The position numbers were made by a program, and so were the translations under genes. Below the pieces are notes generated by a model. It was not told where the DNA came from. It was given only the letters and a program-made list of their open reading frames with translations, and ran no database searches. Shown piece after piece: positions 1 to 14,425 of a stretch of 64,000 nt of DNA (positions are counted from its first letter, which is position 1; each line of letters begins with the position of its first letter). Source of the stretch: Sycon ciliatum (taxonomy: Eukaryota; Porifera; Calcarea; Leucosolenida; Sycettidae); the NCBI RefSeq assembly GCF_964019385.1, contig NC_088644.1, forward strand, positions 19,901,542-19,965,541. The letters are read 5' to 3'.

Positions 1-48
1 CCCACACTCCTCCTGCGAGTAACTGTGTATATTGTAGGTATGCCAGGT

Positions 49-50
<2 letters not shown>

Positions 51-118
<68 letters not shown>
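51..118. repeat. (TC)n microsatellite
   Basis: About 34 CT dinucleotides in the EDEM3 intron at the window's left edge. Confidence 0.98.
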
Positions 119-120
<2 letters not shown>

Positions 121-321
121 TAGGCACATTGCCATGGATTTCTTGGTACATGAACAGGGCTGTAGTAGCTACATTGGGGCAATTTGTCTGATTTGCAGTG
201 GCGATGCTGTACCATGTAGAGATCAACTTGTTATCATACTGATGTCATTTTGAACACATGATGCATTGCTGTGATGTGTAGCTGTTTCTGAAATACCCCT
301 GTCTTGCCTGTGTATTTACAG

Positions 322-478
322 TGGATTACTCAGTGCACACTACTTTGCTGCCACGCTGAAGGCCCAGCATGAACCCCTGCTTTCTTGGTATGACAATGAA
401 CTTCTTGGCATGGCCAAAGAGATCGCAGATCGCCTGCTTCCTGCCTTTGAAACAGGAACTGGAATCCCATATCCCAGG
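322..478 (+). CDS. EDEM3: EDEM3 exon a
   Basis: Acceptor TTTACAG before 322, donor GTAAGC after 478. One base of a split Gly codon, then 52 codons from GLLSAHYF to TGIPYPR; ends in phase 0. Confidence 0.93.
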
Positions 479-553
479 GTAAGCATTTCTTCATCCAGCA
501 TGGCTTCAAGGTCTTCTACTATAACATTACGCATGTATCATGTTGAGAGTGTG

Positions 554-620
<67 letters not shown>

Positions 621-632
621 GTGTGTGCGTGC

Positions 633-670
<38 letters not shown>

Positions 671-2011
671 GTGTGTGTGTGTGTCTTCAGCGAGCAAGAC
701 CGCGTCATCTGCGTACTCAATGTCGTTGATGATTGCGGCAGTAGACTGGCGAGCGGGCTTAGAGAAAACGCCCTGGTGCTGAGAAGTGCCTTGAAACATT
801 CTGCACGGTTGCCTCTTCCTTTGGCCTCTGCGTCAACGCTGCTAAAACGAAATTTCTCGTGGCAGGTAGCCAAGTCAACATGCCTGATAGAGCCGATATG
901 AACGTCAACGGTGATACTGTGGAGCACGTTCCATCCTTCATCTATCTGGGGTCCGTCGTGACACCGGATGCCCGCTCCTCTACTGACGTCAGTCGCCGCA
1001 TAGCTGAGGCTTCCAAAGCCTTTGGAGCTCTTCTTCCAGTCTTGTCGGATCGCTCGCTGCCATTAGTCAGTAAGCGAAAGCTATACGTGGCCTGTGTCTT
1101 GTCCATTTTGCTGTACGGCAGTGAGTGTTGGACGCCCTTGAAAGCTGATAGTAGACGTTTGGATGCCTTCCAGCATCGCTGCATCCGCACAATATTAGCC
1201 ATCCCTCGCAGTCAGCAGCAATCCGATCGCATCAGGTCTGTGCAGTTACGTCGTCACTGGGGTGACCCAGTGCCACTCTCTGTTAAGATGCGCCATCGTC
1301 GTTTAGAGTGGCTTGGTCATGTGGCTCGGATGTCGGAGGACCGTGTCCCATTGCAGCTGTTGTTTGGTCGTTTGTTGGCTGCGCGCCCCTTCTGCGGTCC
1401 CAGGCGCAGGTGGAGAGACGTTGTGGCTACTGACACGAAGTCCATTCCAAACTGGTTTGATTGCGCACAAGACCGGTCAGCTTGGCGAGAGCAGGTTCTG
1501 GTTTTTCAGCCTCCTCGGGCAGTAGAGAAATCCGTACTCTGCTCATCTTGCAACCGGGCTTTCTCTCGTCCTCAAGACAAGGCACGGCACAAGTGTTTGG
1601 CTGAGCGCCAACTTCCCGTCCACCAACAGCGTGGTTCAGCACAGTGCGTCAGTTGCTGCCGATGGTTCCGTAGTAAGGGTGGGCTTGCAGTTCATCGCTG
1701 CCAGCCTGCACTCCCTGAACATGCATATACGGCATTGACGGCGTCTCTCGCTAGTTGCTGCTTTCAGCATTGTCAACGCTGCAATTGCTGCTTCAAGTCC
1801 CGGGCTGGTTTTAACCGCCATAACTGCAACCGTGGAAAACGTCTTGCTGCAGCCGATAGGGAATCACTGCCGCTGATCTGCATGCATTGCCTGAAGCGTT
1901 TCCGACGACAGCGAGATTTGACGAGGGACCAGAAGTCCTGCCAATGACGGTGCCCTCCAAACTCTGGCCCCCTCCGGGGGTGACATTGCCCAATGGGCAG
2001 TCATGCTATAG

Positions 2012-2095
<84 letters not shown>

Positions 2096-2159
2096 ATGTG
2101 TGTGCGTGTCATGTGTGTGCGTGTCATGTGTGTGTGTCTGTGTCTGTGTCTGTGTGTGT

Positions 2160-2224
<65 letters not shown>

Positions 2225-5200
2225 GTGTGCATGTGTGTGTGTGCGTGTGTGTGTGCGTGTGTGTGTACGTGTGTGTGCGTATGTGTGTATGTGTGCGTGT
2301 GTGTGTGTGTATGTGTGTGTTTGGCATGCATCAGAAGATTTTGTAGGGTTGTAGTGAAAGTAGTACTGTAAATGTAGCAACACAGGTACATCGACATTGC
2401 CTGTCCTGTCTGTTGCAATAAGTCCAGGGCAGTGCCTAATAACATGTGTCTGCTTGTCTTTATGCATGGCTCTTGTAGGTTAACCTTCGCTATGGCATGG
2501 TATCATCCCTATTGTCAACCACATCGACATGTACAGCATGTGCTGGCACTATGCTACTGGAGTTTGCTACACTCAGCCGTCTGACTGGAGACTTTACCTA
2601 TGAGGTGTGTTCAACAGTGTCCGGCTCAACTGCATCCCTGTAGTTTATGCATTAGGCCAGTATGTCAATAGCTCTATAATGACTATATGTCGACCGAGTA
2701 CTCTACTTCTGTGGATGTTGTGATGCAAAGGATAATGTGAGGCCTTTGTAGCCTAGTCATTGTTGAAATGCATGTAGCAATGCACACCTTCCTTTTTGAC
2801 CAGTTCGGCCCATTTGCTGAAGGTGATGCTCAAGGGATCAGATGAGTTTCTGATTGTTTCTTGGGACAGCCAAGAATGAAAGCAGGGCGGGTATTTTATC
2901 TTGGAATAATACCGTATTTTTCCGGTTGTAAGTCGACCTTTTACGACTTAAAATAGAAGGAGAAAGGGTGGGGGTCGACTTACAACCGGGATTCGACTTA
3001 TAACCGGGAACTGCCAGTATCTTACAAAAAATGACCTGCACTGCATGCACGAGTGCACCATGTTTACACATTTTTGCCAGTTTATTGGCCTTTTCAAGGA
3101 TTGGGACGTTATATCCTCCAATAAGGAATGTTTACATGATTTGTTGATGTGTTAGTAGCAGGAGGTGGTTTGTAGTGCTTCTTTGGGTGAAAACTTTAAA
3201 ACGCAGAATTGAGACCTCCAGATAGGGGGGTCGACTTATAACCGGTAAAATACGGGTACTCCAATGAGTCTTGCCTCTACTTTCTACTCTCTTTTTTTAA
3301 GTAGTTTACTTTGAACTAAAGTGACATAGGTTATTTTCTCAGTGATACTTGTTCTTTTTGTGCTTTGGTGTGAAAGGAGAAGGCGCGCAAAGCTATGGAT
3401 GCTATCTGGCAACGCCGTAGTCCTCATCTCCTGGTGGGAACTACCATTGACGTGCACACTGGGGAATGGAGAGAGCAAGGTAATTAGATAGTTTGATGGC
3501 CTCAATGGAAGACTCTGAGACAGGAACATTCATTCTTTGTGACAAGCACTCTTCCCCATGTTTAGCCACCAACACTTAAACAACAAGTTTCGAAAATCGG
3601 AAAAACTTTGAACAAATGATAGGCAACAGGTGAAGCGTATATCCCTGGACTGTTGCAACTTGCAGCGTACCATGTGCCGGCTCTGTGATCCGCACATCAT
3701 ATACTGAGTTGTTTTGTTGTGACGAGGAAGATATGTGTACATGATATGAGTAGGTCCAGTGTCACACCACACTGTCCTTTGGTACAATTTAGTACAACTT
3801 CACTTTTAACATTTTCACTGACTTAATCAACCTCAGAAGAAAACAAAGTTGACTGTCCTGATCATGGTACATAGTGAGCCAAGAAGAAAACTCGATGACC
3901 ATTCTTTGCATGTTCTGTTTTAGACATCCTGTGTAGCCTACCCTGATGTATTGTGCTGCCACCCTCTTCCGAGAAAAGCCGGTATCAACGTCTTCTTTTT
4001 CCTCCTCCTCCTGTTGCTGCTGGTGGTGGTGTGGTTGTTTCGCCGGTTTATTCTTGTGTGCTGGCAGATAGTGGCGTTGGTGCTGGTATAGACTCTTACT
4101 ATGAGTATTGCCTGAAGGCGTATGTCCTCCTGGGAGATGCAGAGTACCTGGATCGCTTCAACAGGGTACGGCACTACTTGGCTAATTAGTTTACCCGTGC
4201 GCACCCACCAATGCACATTTTGTCATCAGTGTGTGCATGTGTGTGTGTGTGTGTGTGTGTGGTGTGGGTGCGTGTACCCGTGCACGTGTGCATGTGTGTG
4301 TTGTCTCCCTGATCAGTCACCCTGATCCTGTTGGTCCTGTTCGAAAGTACAATTACATGTATCAGATTGTTATTGTTGCAGCAGGCATGACTATTCTTGT
4401 AGACTGTTGATTTCTCCAGACTTTGGTAATACAATGTTCTCCGGTGACATCTTTTTGGGATGTGTCACAGCTACTATCTACATAAGACTTTCAACAGCTA
4501 AGCGGTGTGTTCATATGTATGGGTTATAAGATGGGAGTCCCGGGCCCTGCCTGGTTTGTCTCTGTTGGAGGACGTTTGAGAATGGGAGTCTCCAAGGGAG
4601 AAATTTTGTTTTCTGGTTATTTTGGCCGTTTTGAGGTTTTCATTGCATCTCAGTATTCTTTTTCTGACGTTCTGCATGTGTGTCTGTGTGTGTTGTCCTG
4701 CCATGCAGCACTACGAAGCTGTGATGAACTACGGTCGTCGTGGCAACACTTTGCTAGACGTCCACATGTATAATCCCAACAATGTGGCGCAGAGTTTTGT
4801 GGATTCCCTGGGTGCTTTCTGGCCAGGTCTTCAGGTATGTTTATCCTATAATTTGAATACAGAACTGTCTGGCTGAGCCCTTTTCTTGCACATCGTTCAC
4901 AGAATCTTCCATATATGAAACATCCCGAAGAATGTGCCCAGTGTGTGTGTGCGTGCGTATGTGTGTGTGTGCGTGCGCGTGTGTGGGTGCGTGCGTGCGT
5001 GTGTGTAGTTTTCAGAGTGGTGTTGATCTTTTCCCAATAAATGAGAGGGCTGCATAAATGATGCTCAAAATGTGTTACGTCCCGAATAGGTTGGCACTAT
5101 TGTAATACGAAACAAACCAATCAGGCCCTCACTTGGAGCACGTCGGAAAAAGGCTCTGCTGCATCTTCAGAAAAAGTTGTACCACTCCCACAAGTAAAAT

Positions 5201-8200
5201 GGTTTGTGCAGTAAATTACTGTATTGAAAACCAACCCACTAGCAGTCTATTCTTCATCAAAAGTATTCTTTCTTACATTCGGAATGTGGTGCGCTGTGTT
5301 TTGCACTGTGCTAAGCCTCCTCTCTTGAAATACCCAGTATTACCTAGTTTTCACTTGTACAAGTATACCCTGTATTCATGTATTCTGTGTTCACTTGTAT
5401 ACAATTGTATTCATGTGTTCTGTGTTGTTCTGGATCATGTAGGTCTTAGCTGGTGAAGTACCTGCAGCTGCCGATCTATTCTCCCATATGGAGCATGTTG
5501 TCAAGCGTCACAAGTTCATGCCTGAGGTAAATTGCCCGAGCGGTTTTTACTGAGTCTGTAGAAGCTTTACACATGTCGGTACTATTGTCATGCCAATGTG
5601 CTGTACTGGAACAGTCTACAAGTACAATAATGTGAAGTGCACCGGGGGCAATGAATACCAGGGCAGTCTTCTTTCTTTTAATGATACCCTTTGCGATCAT
5701 GGGAATGCTGAATCCATCTGCGTACTCAAACCTGACATATACAGTATTTTCATAGAACTTGTTAGATCCAGGCTGCGTTTACACGACAACGCACGGCCAG
5801 TTTTCCGTTTTCAGTCCCGCATTTCTTTTTTTCGTTTTCGCGTGCATTTACATGATCAAAGCCGATCCGAGGTGGTCTCGGTTTGTATCGTTTTCGAGCG
5901 TCTACACGGGAGCAAAGGATCTGCCAAAGTTCGTCATGTGCCAAGTGCTGTTGTGGAAGCACCAATCACACTCAAGGAATAGTTGAAAACAGGCCACACG
6001 ACAACACTCGTCACATGACGTAAATTGTAAAAAACATTTTTTTTGATTGTCGGATCCGTGTGAACGGCCGAAAACGGAACAAATTTGACGGAAAACGAGG
6101 CCAGCAGACCGTTTCGACTGTTTACACACCCAAATTTATCCGGCAGAAAATCTCCGTTTTCAAATTCTTCCACCTTGGCCGGCGTTTTGGTGTACAACTT
6201 TTACGTTTTGCTCTGCTTACCGTGTACATGAACCATGCATCCGAAAGGATTTTGTTGCGTTTTCACCCCCAGCGTTGTCGTGTAAACGCAGCCCCAGAAT
6301 GCCAGTGGTATTGACGACTTATCCAGACACGCCTCTTCAGAGCTAATGCAAGGGGCTGGTAGAATTTCTTCTCAATAACGAGAGTTTTTTGTCTTATCCA
6401 TACTTTATACGAAGCGGACATGTACTTCATTACGCTTCTCTCTTCTCTCGCTAACTCCGTGTGGTGTTTGTCGCTGGCCATGCCGTTGCCTGTGCTCAGA
6501 TCTAATTGTTTGTTGTGTGTTTTATCGCATGCATCACCGCTGTACATGCGTGGCCGACACCGCTTTTAGCTGTGCTCTCAGCGTTCCGCTGGTTCACTTC
6601 AACAAAAACGTGCCATACATACAATGATATGTTGCAGTGAAACAAATTCGAATAAGCCGATGGGCGTGTACACCGATAACCATGGTGAATAAAATAATTA
6701 AAGAAGAAAAGTATTGGTCAAGACGGAGAATCATGGGAGGGACAGGTGATGGTGAATCTAGTGAGCAGATTTAAATGCGTCCAGGGTACTGGCATTGCGC
6801 GTAGTAGCGGGCAGCGCAAGCTAAGCAGAGTAGGCAACAAAGAGTGGAGAGTATACAAGGTAGGACGTTTTAGCCAAGGGAAGGGCAACAGAGCATCTTG
6901 CCTGGGATCCATCTGTGGTTCGGAACCAGTTGTACACGCTAAGATGAGGAGGATGTAGAGCTAGTTTAAATTTGTGAGCAAAAGTGCAAATTAATTTTTG
7001 GCGGTGGGTTGACAGTGGGCAAGCATGTGCAAGGGCATACAGGGAAGCAGAAGAGTAGAGAGGGGGTAGTCTAAACAGGATACGAAGAAGACGCTCAGCG
7101 AGAACCGAGGACAAGCCACACCAGCTAACAGCAGCGTACATAAAAAGAGGCAGGATATACAGTTTGTAAAACAAAATTTTGCATTTGACAGGAAGGTGGA
7201 AACAATGGGGACGTATAACACCTAGGGCAGAGCTTGAACGGCTGCAAAGAGCATCAATATGGTAAGACCAAGAGAGACGATCATCAAGCATTATTCCCAG
7301 GTGTTTATGGTTGGAAACAACCTGTATGGGGTATTCACACGACAGGCAAATCCACATGTACCGGAAAGTTGCTATGGTATTTTACCGGTAAACGAGAACA
7401 GTGGCTGAAAGTGGCTGAAAAGTGCAAGCGAGCTGGGGGCCCACTTTCACGATAATCGTGGCGTACACGAGTACGTTTACACCAAAAAGCGCGAAACAAG
7501 ATTTGATTTTTTTACGCGGCTCTTTAGAGCATGATAATTATTGTATGCGTGTTTTGAAAATTTGAAATACCCATGGCTACTGGTCGGTGAAGCATTCAAA
7601 AATGCAAACGTGCCTGTCGTCGAGTGCAGCTGTGTGAATCCACACGGTCACTTTTCTCGTCTGTCACTCCCTGTAAAACGTGCAAGTGACTGTCGTGTGA
7701 ATACCCCATTATGGGTTCTGGGAAATCAGGATGGTGTAAAAGTGACATGGATGAGATTGGGGGAGGGAACATTATTTCGGTTTTAGTCAGGTTGGGTCTA
7801 AGTCTGCATCCAGCGTAGGACACTGCGTATCTGAGCCGACGCTCGAGGTACAAGAGCCGCTGAGGACGAGGATGTTGACAGTAGGGTTGTATCATCAGCA
7901 AATAACGAGACACCTGGGTCTATAGAGGGTAAATCATTTACTTCGAAGTACGTATTATTATTATATGCACGTACGCGTTGCTGGGGCCCCCATTGGATGG
8001 AGGTTGCCCAGGTTCGCATGTGCCAAACTGATTATGGCAACGCCTCATGACGAAAACATACAGAGAGAAACAAATCGTGGGGAAACGAAACAAGAACAGT
8101 ATTCGTACAAGCAAAAAGGATGCTAAACGATAACAACAACAAAAAATTCAATAGACACCCTTAGCAAACAACGGTAACGCTTTTTTTACGGTACTCGTAC

Positions 8201-11200
8201 CTTGATCACCCAAATAGCGTTGAAGCTGCAGCGTATAAACGTTATGGGGGCTGATTTATCGTTGTGACCAACGGTACGTGTTTTGGCCAAATATTGCATA
8301 GTCCGTACGCATTTCACCTTGTATCGCGTATATGGTGACAAAAATGGTTGTACCGCGCAAAATCAAAGCTATTCTCGTGGCAACAGCTTACTAAAAATAG
8401 CGTGCATCTTGCTAAAGGTCGAACCCAAATCACGGTATTTCCCCCCCGATAATACCGTTACAACATAACGTTTTTTGCTAAGGGTGTCTAATAAAGGAGA
8501 AATGGAACGGCGAACAGACTACATGAAATTGAAAACACAAGAGCATGGACTGAGTCGAAGAGAGGACTAGGGGAAGGGTACACTTAGGTAGAATGAGAAG
8601 TGAATGGGAGGTGAACAAAAGAGAAACTGGAAAAAGAACCAGCATACACAGATGACAAATCGCGAACGAAGAAGAAACAGAGAAAACAAAACAGTGAGGA
8701 CATGGCAAGCTGACCTGCGAGGAATTCGGTGATAGTGGGGGACGTTCTGCCACCGCTCCGCCTTGCCATGCCGACCATGCCCCGCCACGCGCCTTACCGC
8801 CACTGGACTGGCCCTCCACCCAATCGTCGTCCTCGTCACATGTTCCCTCGTCGGGGTCCGGTCTATGACCACTCCACCCGTTGGTTTGATGGTGATGTTT
8901 TGGTCCTGATTGTCTGTCAAGGCGGTGCGGTGGCAGAACGTCGGCGTCGTAGTAGCGGTGTAGAGTCGGGCGTATCGGTCGTGGTCGTGGTTGCGGGCGT
9001 GGTCGTGGTTGTCGGAGGTTGTATGTATGGTGTCGTCGCGGTGGTCGGTACGTGCGTATGTTGAGTCGATGTCGGATGGCTGTGATCAGTTCCTCCGCTG
9101 AGGGAGGGCGTGGCGCCAAGGCGAGCTGGCAACGCGCGGCGTCCAGGCGTGACGGCCTGATAATCCCGGGCGTCGGTGATGCGGGCGGAAGCACGGGCGT
9201 CTGAGGCGACGGCGGCGATGGCGCTTGCTGCACCCAGTCGGCGAATCACGGCGGCGACCCCCATGGGGAGATGTCCCACGGCTCCAACATTGCGCAGTTG
9301 GGATGGGGCGGCGGTGATTGGGGCGCAGGAGTAGGAGGAGGCGGCGAGCAGGGCGGTAGAGGGATCAGGAGGGCAGCTGCCAGTTCTTCTTCCGGAGAAA
9401 GAGACATGCTCGCTATATTGATGAGGAATGAAGCCCCACACCCAGGACGAGAACAAACGAAGCAAAACAACCGACCACACTCTGGCATATAATAACAATG
9501 CAGTACCGCACACTACGCCGACGGGACTGGGCAGTGCCACTTTGCTGTTGCGGACAGACAGAAACATAATGCCCTGCCTGGCCACACCGATGGCAAACAC
9601 CAATCCGCCTTTTCCTCGCCTCCGCGGCGTTGATGGCAGCTTGGAGACGCCTTTGCTTCCTGGCATCTCCAGCAAAGGCGTCTCCATCAACAAACTCTTT
9701 TCGATCGTCTTGAAAAGACGTCGCGACCTGGTGGCCGTGCCTTTCGGCTAACATGAGCCACTCTTGCCTATGCCTCAAGCGTTTCTTACCCTTTTTGGCT
9801 GCTCTCCGTCGTCTCCTCTTCGAATCCGACTTCGTCTCTTCGAAGAGGTCCAATAATTGGGCATTCACCTCATGCTGCCTGGCATAGCTGGTGACTTTCC
9901 AGGCACCAGCACTGGCAACATGCTTCCTCTTCGGCCTTGAGGCGGGGGATGGTTACCTCGAAGAGGATGATGAGGATGATGGTGGAGAGTCTCTCCTCCT
10001 CCTTTTCTGGGACCTGCCCCAGAGCTGGCTGATTGTCCGTTCCAACATCCGGACCTCGGTTTGGAGCATTTTTCGCTCCGCATTGAGCTGCGTGTGAGGC
10101 ATTCGACCCTCATCGACTTCGTCTTCCATTGCAGAAGCCGTTTCACACCGTGCGTCCGATGATGAGGACGACGATGACGATGTAGACGTATTCATTTTCA
10201 CTGGGAAGATAGTTGAAACACAACTAGGTCAGGACAACAGAAAAAAATAGTGTGGCACCAGGAGAAATAAACCACAACTGACTGGCCAAGAAGATGAAGA
10301 GGAATTTTTGTCGAAAGCCCAAACGAAAATGGGTTCAAAAAATACAAGCTGTGCACTGTAGTTCCTTTTTGGGTGCACAGCTGCAAATTGGGAAGTGCTG
10401 TGCTGTGAGAAGTGCCAGGAAAGGCATCAGTTGAAGAAACACATGTATGGAAAAGTGCAAGTGGTATGCAGTTTAGTACTGGTATGGTGTTTTTGCAAGT
10501 GATTTTCAGAATCTGGCAAATGAACTACTGGTATGCATCAATTTACTTGTGACTCATCGAAAGCACAACATTAAAGTGCACACCAGATGAGTTGTCTAAG
10601 TAGATGGCAAAATTGCTAGAACCTTTAGTGGCAGCAGCACTTGTTTTGGGTGGATACTTGTGCCACTGTGGTCTGGCACCAACCTTGCATCTAACAACTA
10701 CTGCAAGCCTAAGCCAGTCAGCCACGGCCTAAATCTCAGTTGTGTGCGTTCTTTAGCTGGTTTTTAGGTGTGGCCATGGGCTTATACTCTGGTGGGCTTA
10801 CACAATATTCTTCGGTGGTGGGAGTTTTCATGAAGAGCTCCGGGGCCAAGCTGACACTCTTGTTCCCAGGAACCAAGCTGGCACTCTTGTTCCCAGGAAC
10901 CAACCTTACACTCTTGTTCCCAGGAACCAAGCTGACACTCTTGTTCCCAGGAACCAACCTTACACTCTTGTTCCCAGGAACCAACCTTACACTCTTGTTC
11001 CCAGGAACCAAGCTGACACTCTTGTTCCCAGGAACCAAGCTGACAGTTTGCTCCTAGCTCTGTTCATCAGGTATTATGATTGCATTGTGTTCACATTTGG
11101 TTTTCTTGTTCTCCTGTTTTTTTTCCTAGGCTTACAGTGTTGATGGAGATGGTTACTGGTGGCATCATTTCTTGCGGCCTGAGTTTGCAGAAAGTGCCTA

Positions 11201-11433
11201 CTTCCTGCATCAGGTATGTGCCATTGGCCTCTGCTAGCTAGTGTAAACTGCATGTATTCTTGTATTTCCGACGTATAAGCCACGGGGCCAATTTCAGCAA
11301 TAAAAGTGCATATTCAACTCCGTAAAATACAGATAATTGTAGACAACTTGGTAGCTGGTGATTGCATTCTTTGTGTCAATGCAATGCCACAATCTGCCCT
11401 ATCTCTCTCTCTATCTCTCTCTCTATCTATCTA

Positions 11434-11512
<79 letters not shown>

Positions 11513-14333
11513 ATACACACCGTACACACATACACACTCTCTCTATCTGACAGTGATATGGTTGGTGTGTGAATAGGCCACCGGAAGTGAACGCTATCTG
11601 GAGATTGGCAAGACTCTGCTCAAGAACATACAGCAGCATGCCCGTGTCAAATGTGGATTTGCTGCTTTCTCTGATGTACGCACTCTTGCCCATGATGACA
11701 GGTGAGTGGCCAGTGATGCTGGACTAGAAATTATACCGGTGTTGAGCTGCTGTGAAGCGCCAATCACTATTTTTACATTAGTATGCCGCTGGATATCAAA
11801 ATCAGAGATCCAGATGTGCGTGCGTGTATGTGCCCCCGTGCGTGCACATGTGCATGTTTGATATGATACTAATATGGGTATACAACATTCTGCCTTTCGT
11901 TTTTGTTTTCCTCCAGGATGGATTCATTCGTCCTGGCTGAGACTTTCAAATATCTCTTCCTGTTGTTTGCAAATAAAAAGGATATACCAGTGGAACTGGA
12001 TGACTATGTCTTCACCACCGAGGCACATCTTCTGCCATTGGTCGTTGCAAGAGTAAGGAGTTGTATGTGTAGTATGTTGGTGTAGTGAATCTACTATCCA
12101 GGCGTGCGTCCGTATACGCACACTAGCCTGCACTCTGTAACTCAAAAGGCTGTGTTCGTATGGAATGGTTTCACATCTATCACATGACAATACGGGACGG
12201 GAGCCACGTTGGTTCCAATTCCACCCAACCCCTGCAGTATGGATCACGTGATGTCGACCTTGTTGTTTCCACTGTACACATGCCATGATCACTTTCTGCA
12301 CGAATTTAGTCACATGACAATACGTGAAACCACTATTGCCCCGAGTTGCCCCTTTCTAACGCAGTGTGTGGCGCTTTCCATGGCCTCTTTGTTTGCTGTA
12401 GAATCGATCTTCTGTGGTCAATGCCCACAGTGTCGACTACGAGATTGATGGCAGATGTGCTGCTGTGCATCTTAAAACTGAAAATCCCGTTGAGGTTTAC
12501 TCGACACTGATGACCGGGGAGTTGAAGCAGGACATGTCCAGTCCAAGACAAGCGCTCCATGCAACTTACAACCAGTGCATTCACCGGCAGGCCAGCACAC
12601 CAATGTGAGTACTACTGTACATGTCCGTACTTGAAGTACCATATTTTCGGCAATACTAGCCGAGACACTTAGTAGTTTGCGAGTCCTAAAGTTTCACCCA
12701 GTTTGAAAAAAGTCCGCACGAAAGCCCTGAAATGATGGCGTTATTTCAGACAGGGGGTAATAAAAGACCGGCCCTGATTCTATTCTTTGTTCGCGTGTAT
12801 GATCCACTCTACCTTCCAGCTCCTATAGGAAGGCAAGTAGCTTGTGGGAGACGCTAAAGTAAAAGAAGAGTGGTTTGGTTACCTCGGCTGTGGTTCTGCT
12901 AAGGAACAACACGTCCGCAAGGAAATGTCAAGAATTCTGGCGCCCAGTGATGTATTTCTCGCCATCCAGAACGCAGTGGAGTAATTCGGTCAAAGTACAG
13001 TACATGTACTGCTCAATGAAACCTGGGTGCTGTTAGGCATCTAACACTGGACACTGTACTGTGAAGTGTGTACTGTGCAGGGCTCTGCCAACTTATTCAT
13101 GAACCCTGGGTTCATTGAGCAGCACTTTAAATGATTTTGGTAGTGCATAGGAGGCAAAGAAAGTGAAATGACAACTTCAGAACGTGTTCCGACCTGTATG
13201 GATTTCTTCCTGTTTCAGAAAGCTGCGTCTCAAGCCTGAAGAGCTCAATGCTGAGAATCCCGAGCACCTGCAGATGCTACATGACATGGGCATCAGTATC
13301 GATCTCCAGGGTGACGGACGAGTGCAATTTTCTCACAACTCCAACAATGTAAGAGGAACTTAGAGCAGCCATTTTCCTGTGCGTATATTCTGGTTGTTTT
13401 TCTCAACACGTGAACAGATTGAGAAGCACGGGGTCCATAGAACAGCCCGGCCTCAAGCTGTTGTTGATAGTGATAGGTTGATTGTGTCCCTGGGGCGTAT
13501 GAATTGTGGCAGACATACGCGTATGGAAGGACTTGATGAAAGCGAGGAGGGGATCCGGCACTCCAGCACAAGCAAGCATGTGCCACATACACTCTCTGGG
13601 AACTGTGTCATAGACCTTGCGCAAGTTGATAAAAACCATGTAGCCTTTGATGTTGTGCTTGAGCAATTTCTCAAGAAGTTGGCGCACAGATAAGATCACG
13701 GTAGAGCACGACCGCCTCCGCCTAGAACCACACTGACACACACACACACACACATACACACACAATAAGTGGGATCAAAACTGCGTGCTAGGTATTGTTC
13801 CTTTCCTGCACATTCTGTTCAACAATACGCCTGCAACGACAATCACCCACACCTGCACATCCACCATGGGTATATACATCACTGTGTGCTCCTGTGAGTT
13901 TTGCGTTCTTTGTTTGCGGTAGCTTCAATAGGAAATCTGACACCCCAATGTCCTACTAGAATGACATTCAGCAAGCCGCTGTTACCTACAACAGACAGCT
14001 CTCCCTCTCCCTCCTCCTCCTCCTCCTCCTCCTCATCCTCCTCCTCCTCCTCCTCCTCTCTACCTCGGATATTTTCTCAAAGCTAATGTATTTCCCCGAA
14101 TATAAGCGGCAAAGAAGGGGATGCGACTTACAATCGAGTGGGACGTCCTACTTATGTGGATATATTGAAACAATATGTCTCAAACCTGAAAGTGGGAGTG
14201 CGACTTACAATCAATAGCGACTTATAATCGGGGAAATTCGGCACTTGAACTGTCTAAAGCATTGGAGTATTTTGAAAAGCAAACAGTGGATATGTGTGCG
14301 TGCGTGCGTGCGTGTGCGTGCGTGCGTGCGTGC

Positions 14334-14425
<92 letters not shown>

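Noticed and set aside
547..2324. Long open readings of alternating His-Thr or Val-Cys
   Set aside because: Six-frame readings of (GT)n arrays, not genes. The same holds for Ser-Leu and Arg-Glu readings of the (TC)n tracts elsewhere.
8729..9693. Plus-strand and other-frame open readings over the Gag-like region
   Set aside because: GC-rich shadows of the minus-strand Gag-like sequence; no domain or start context.
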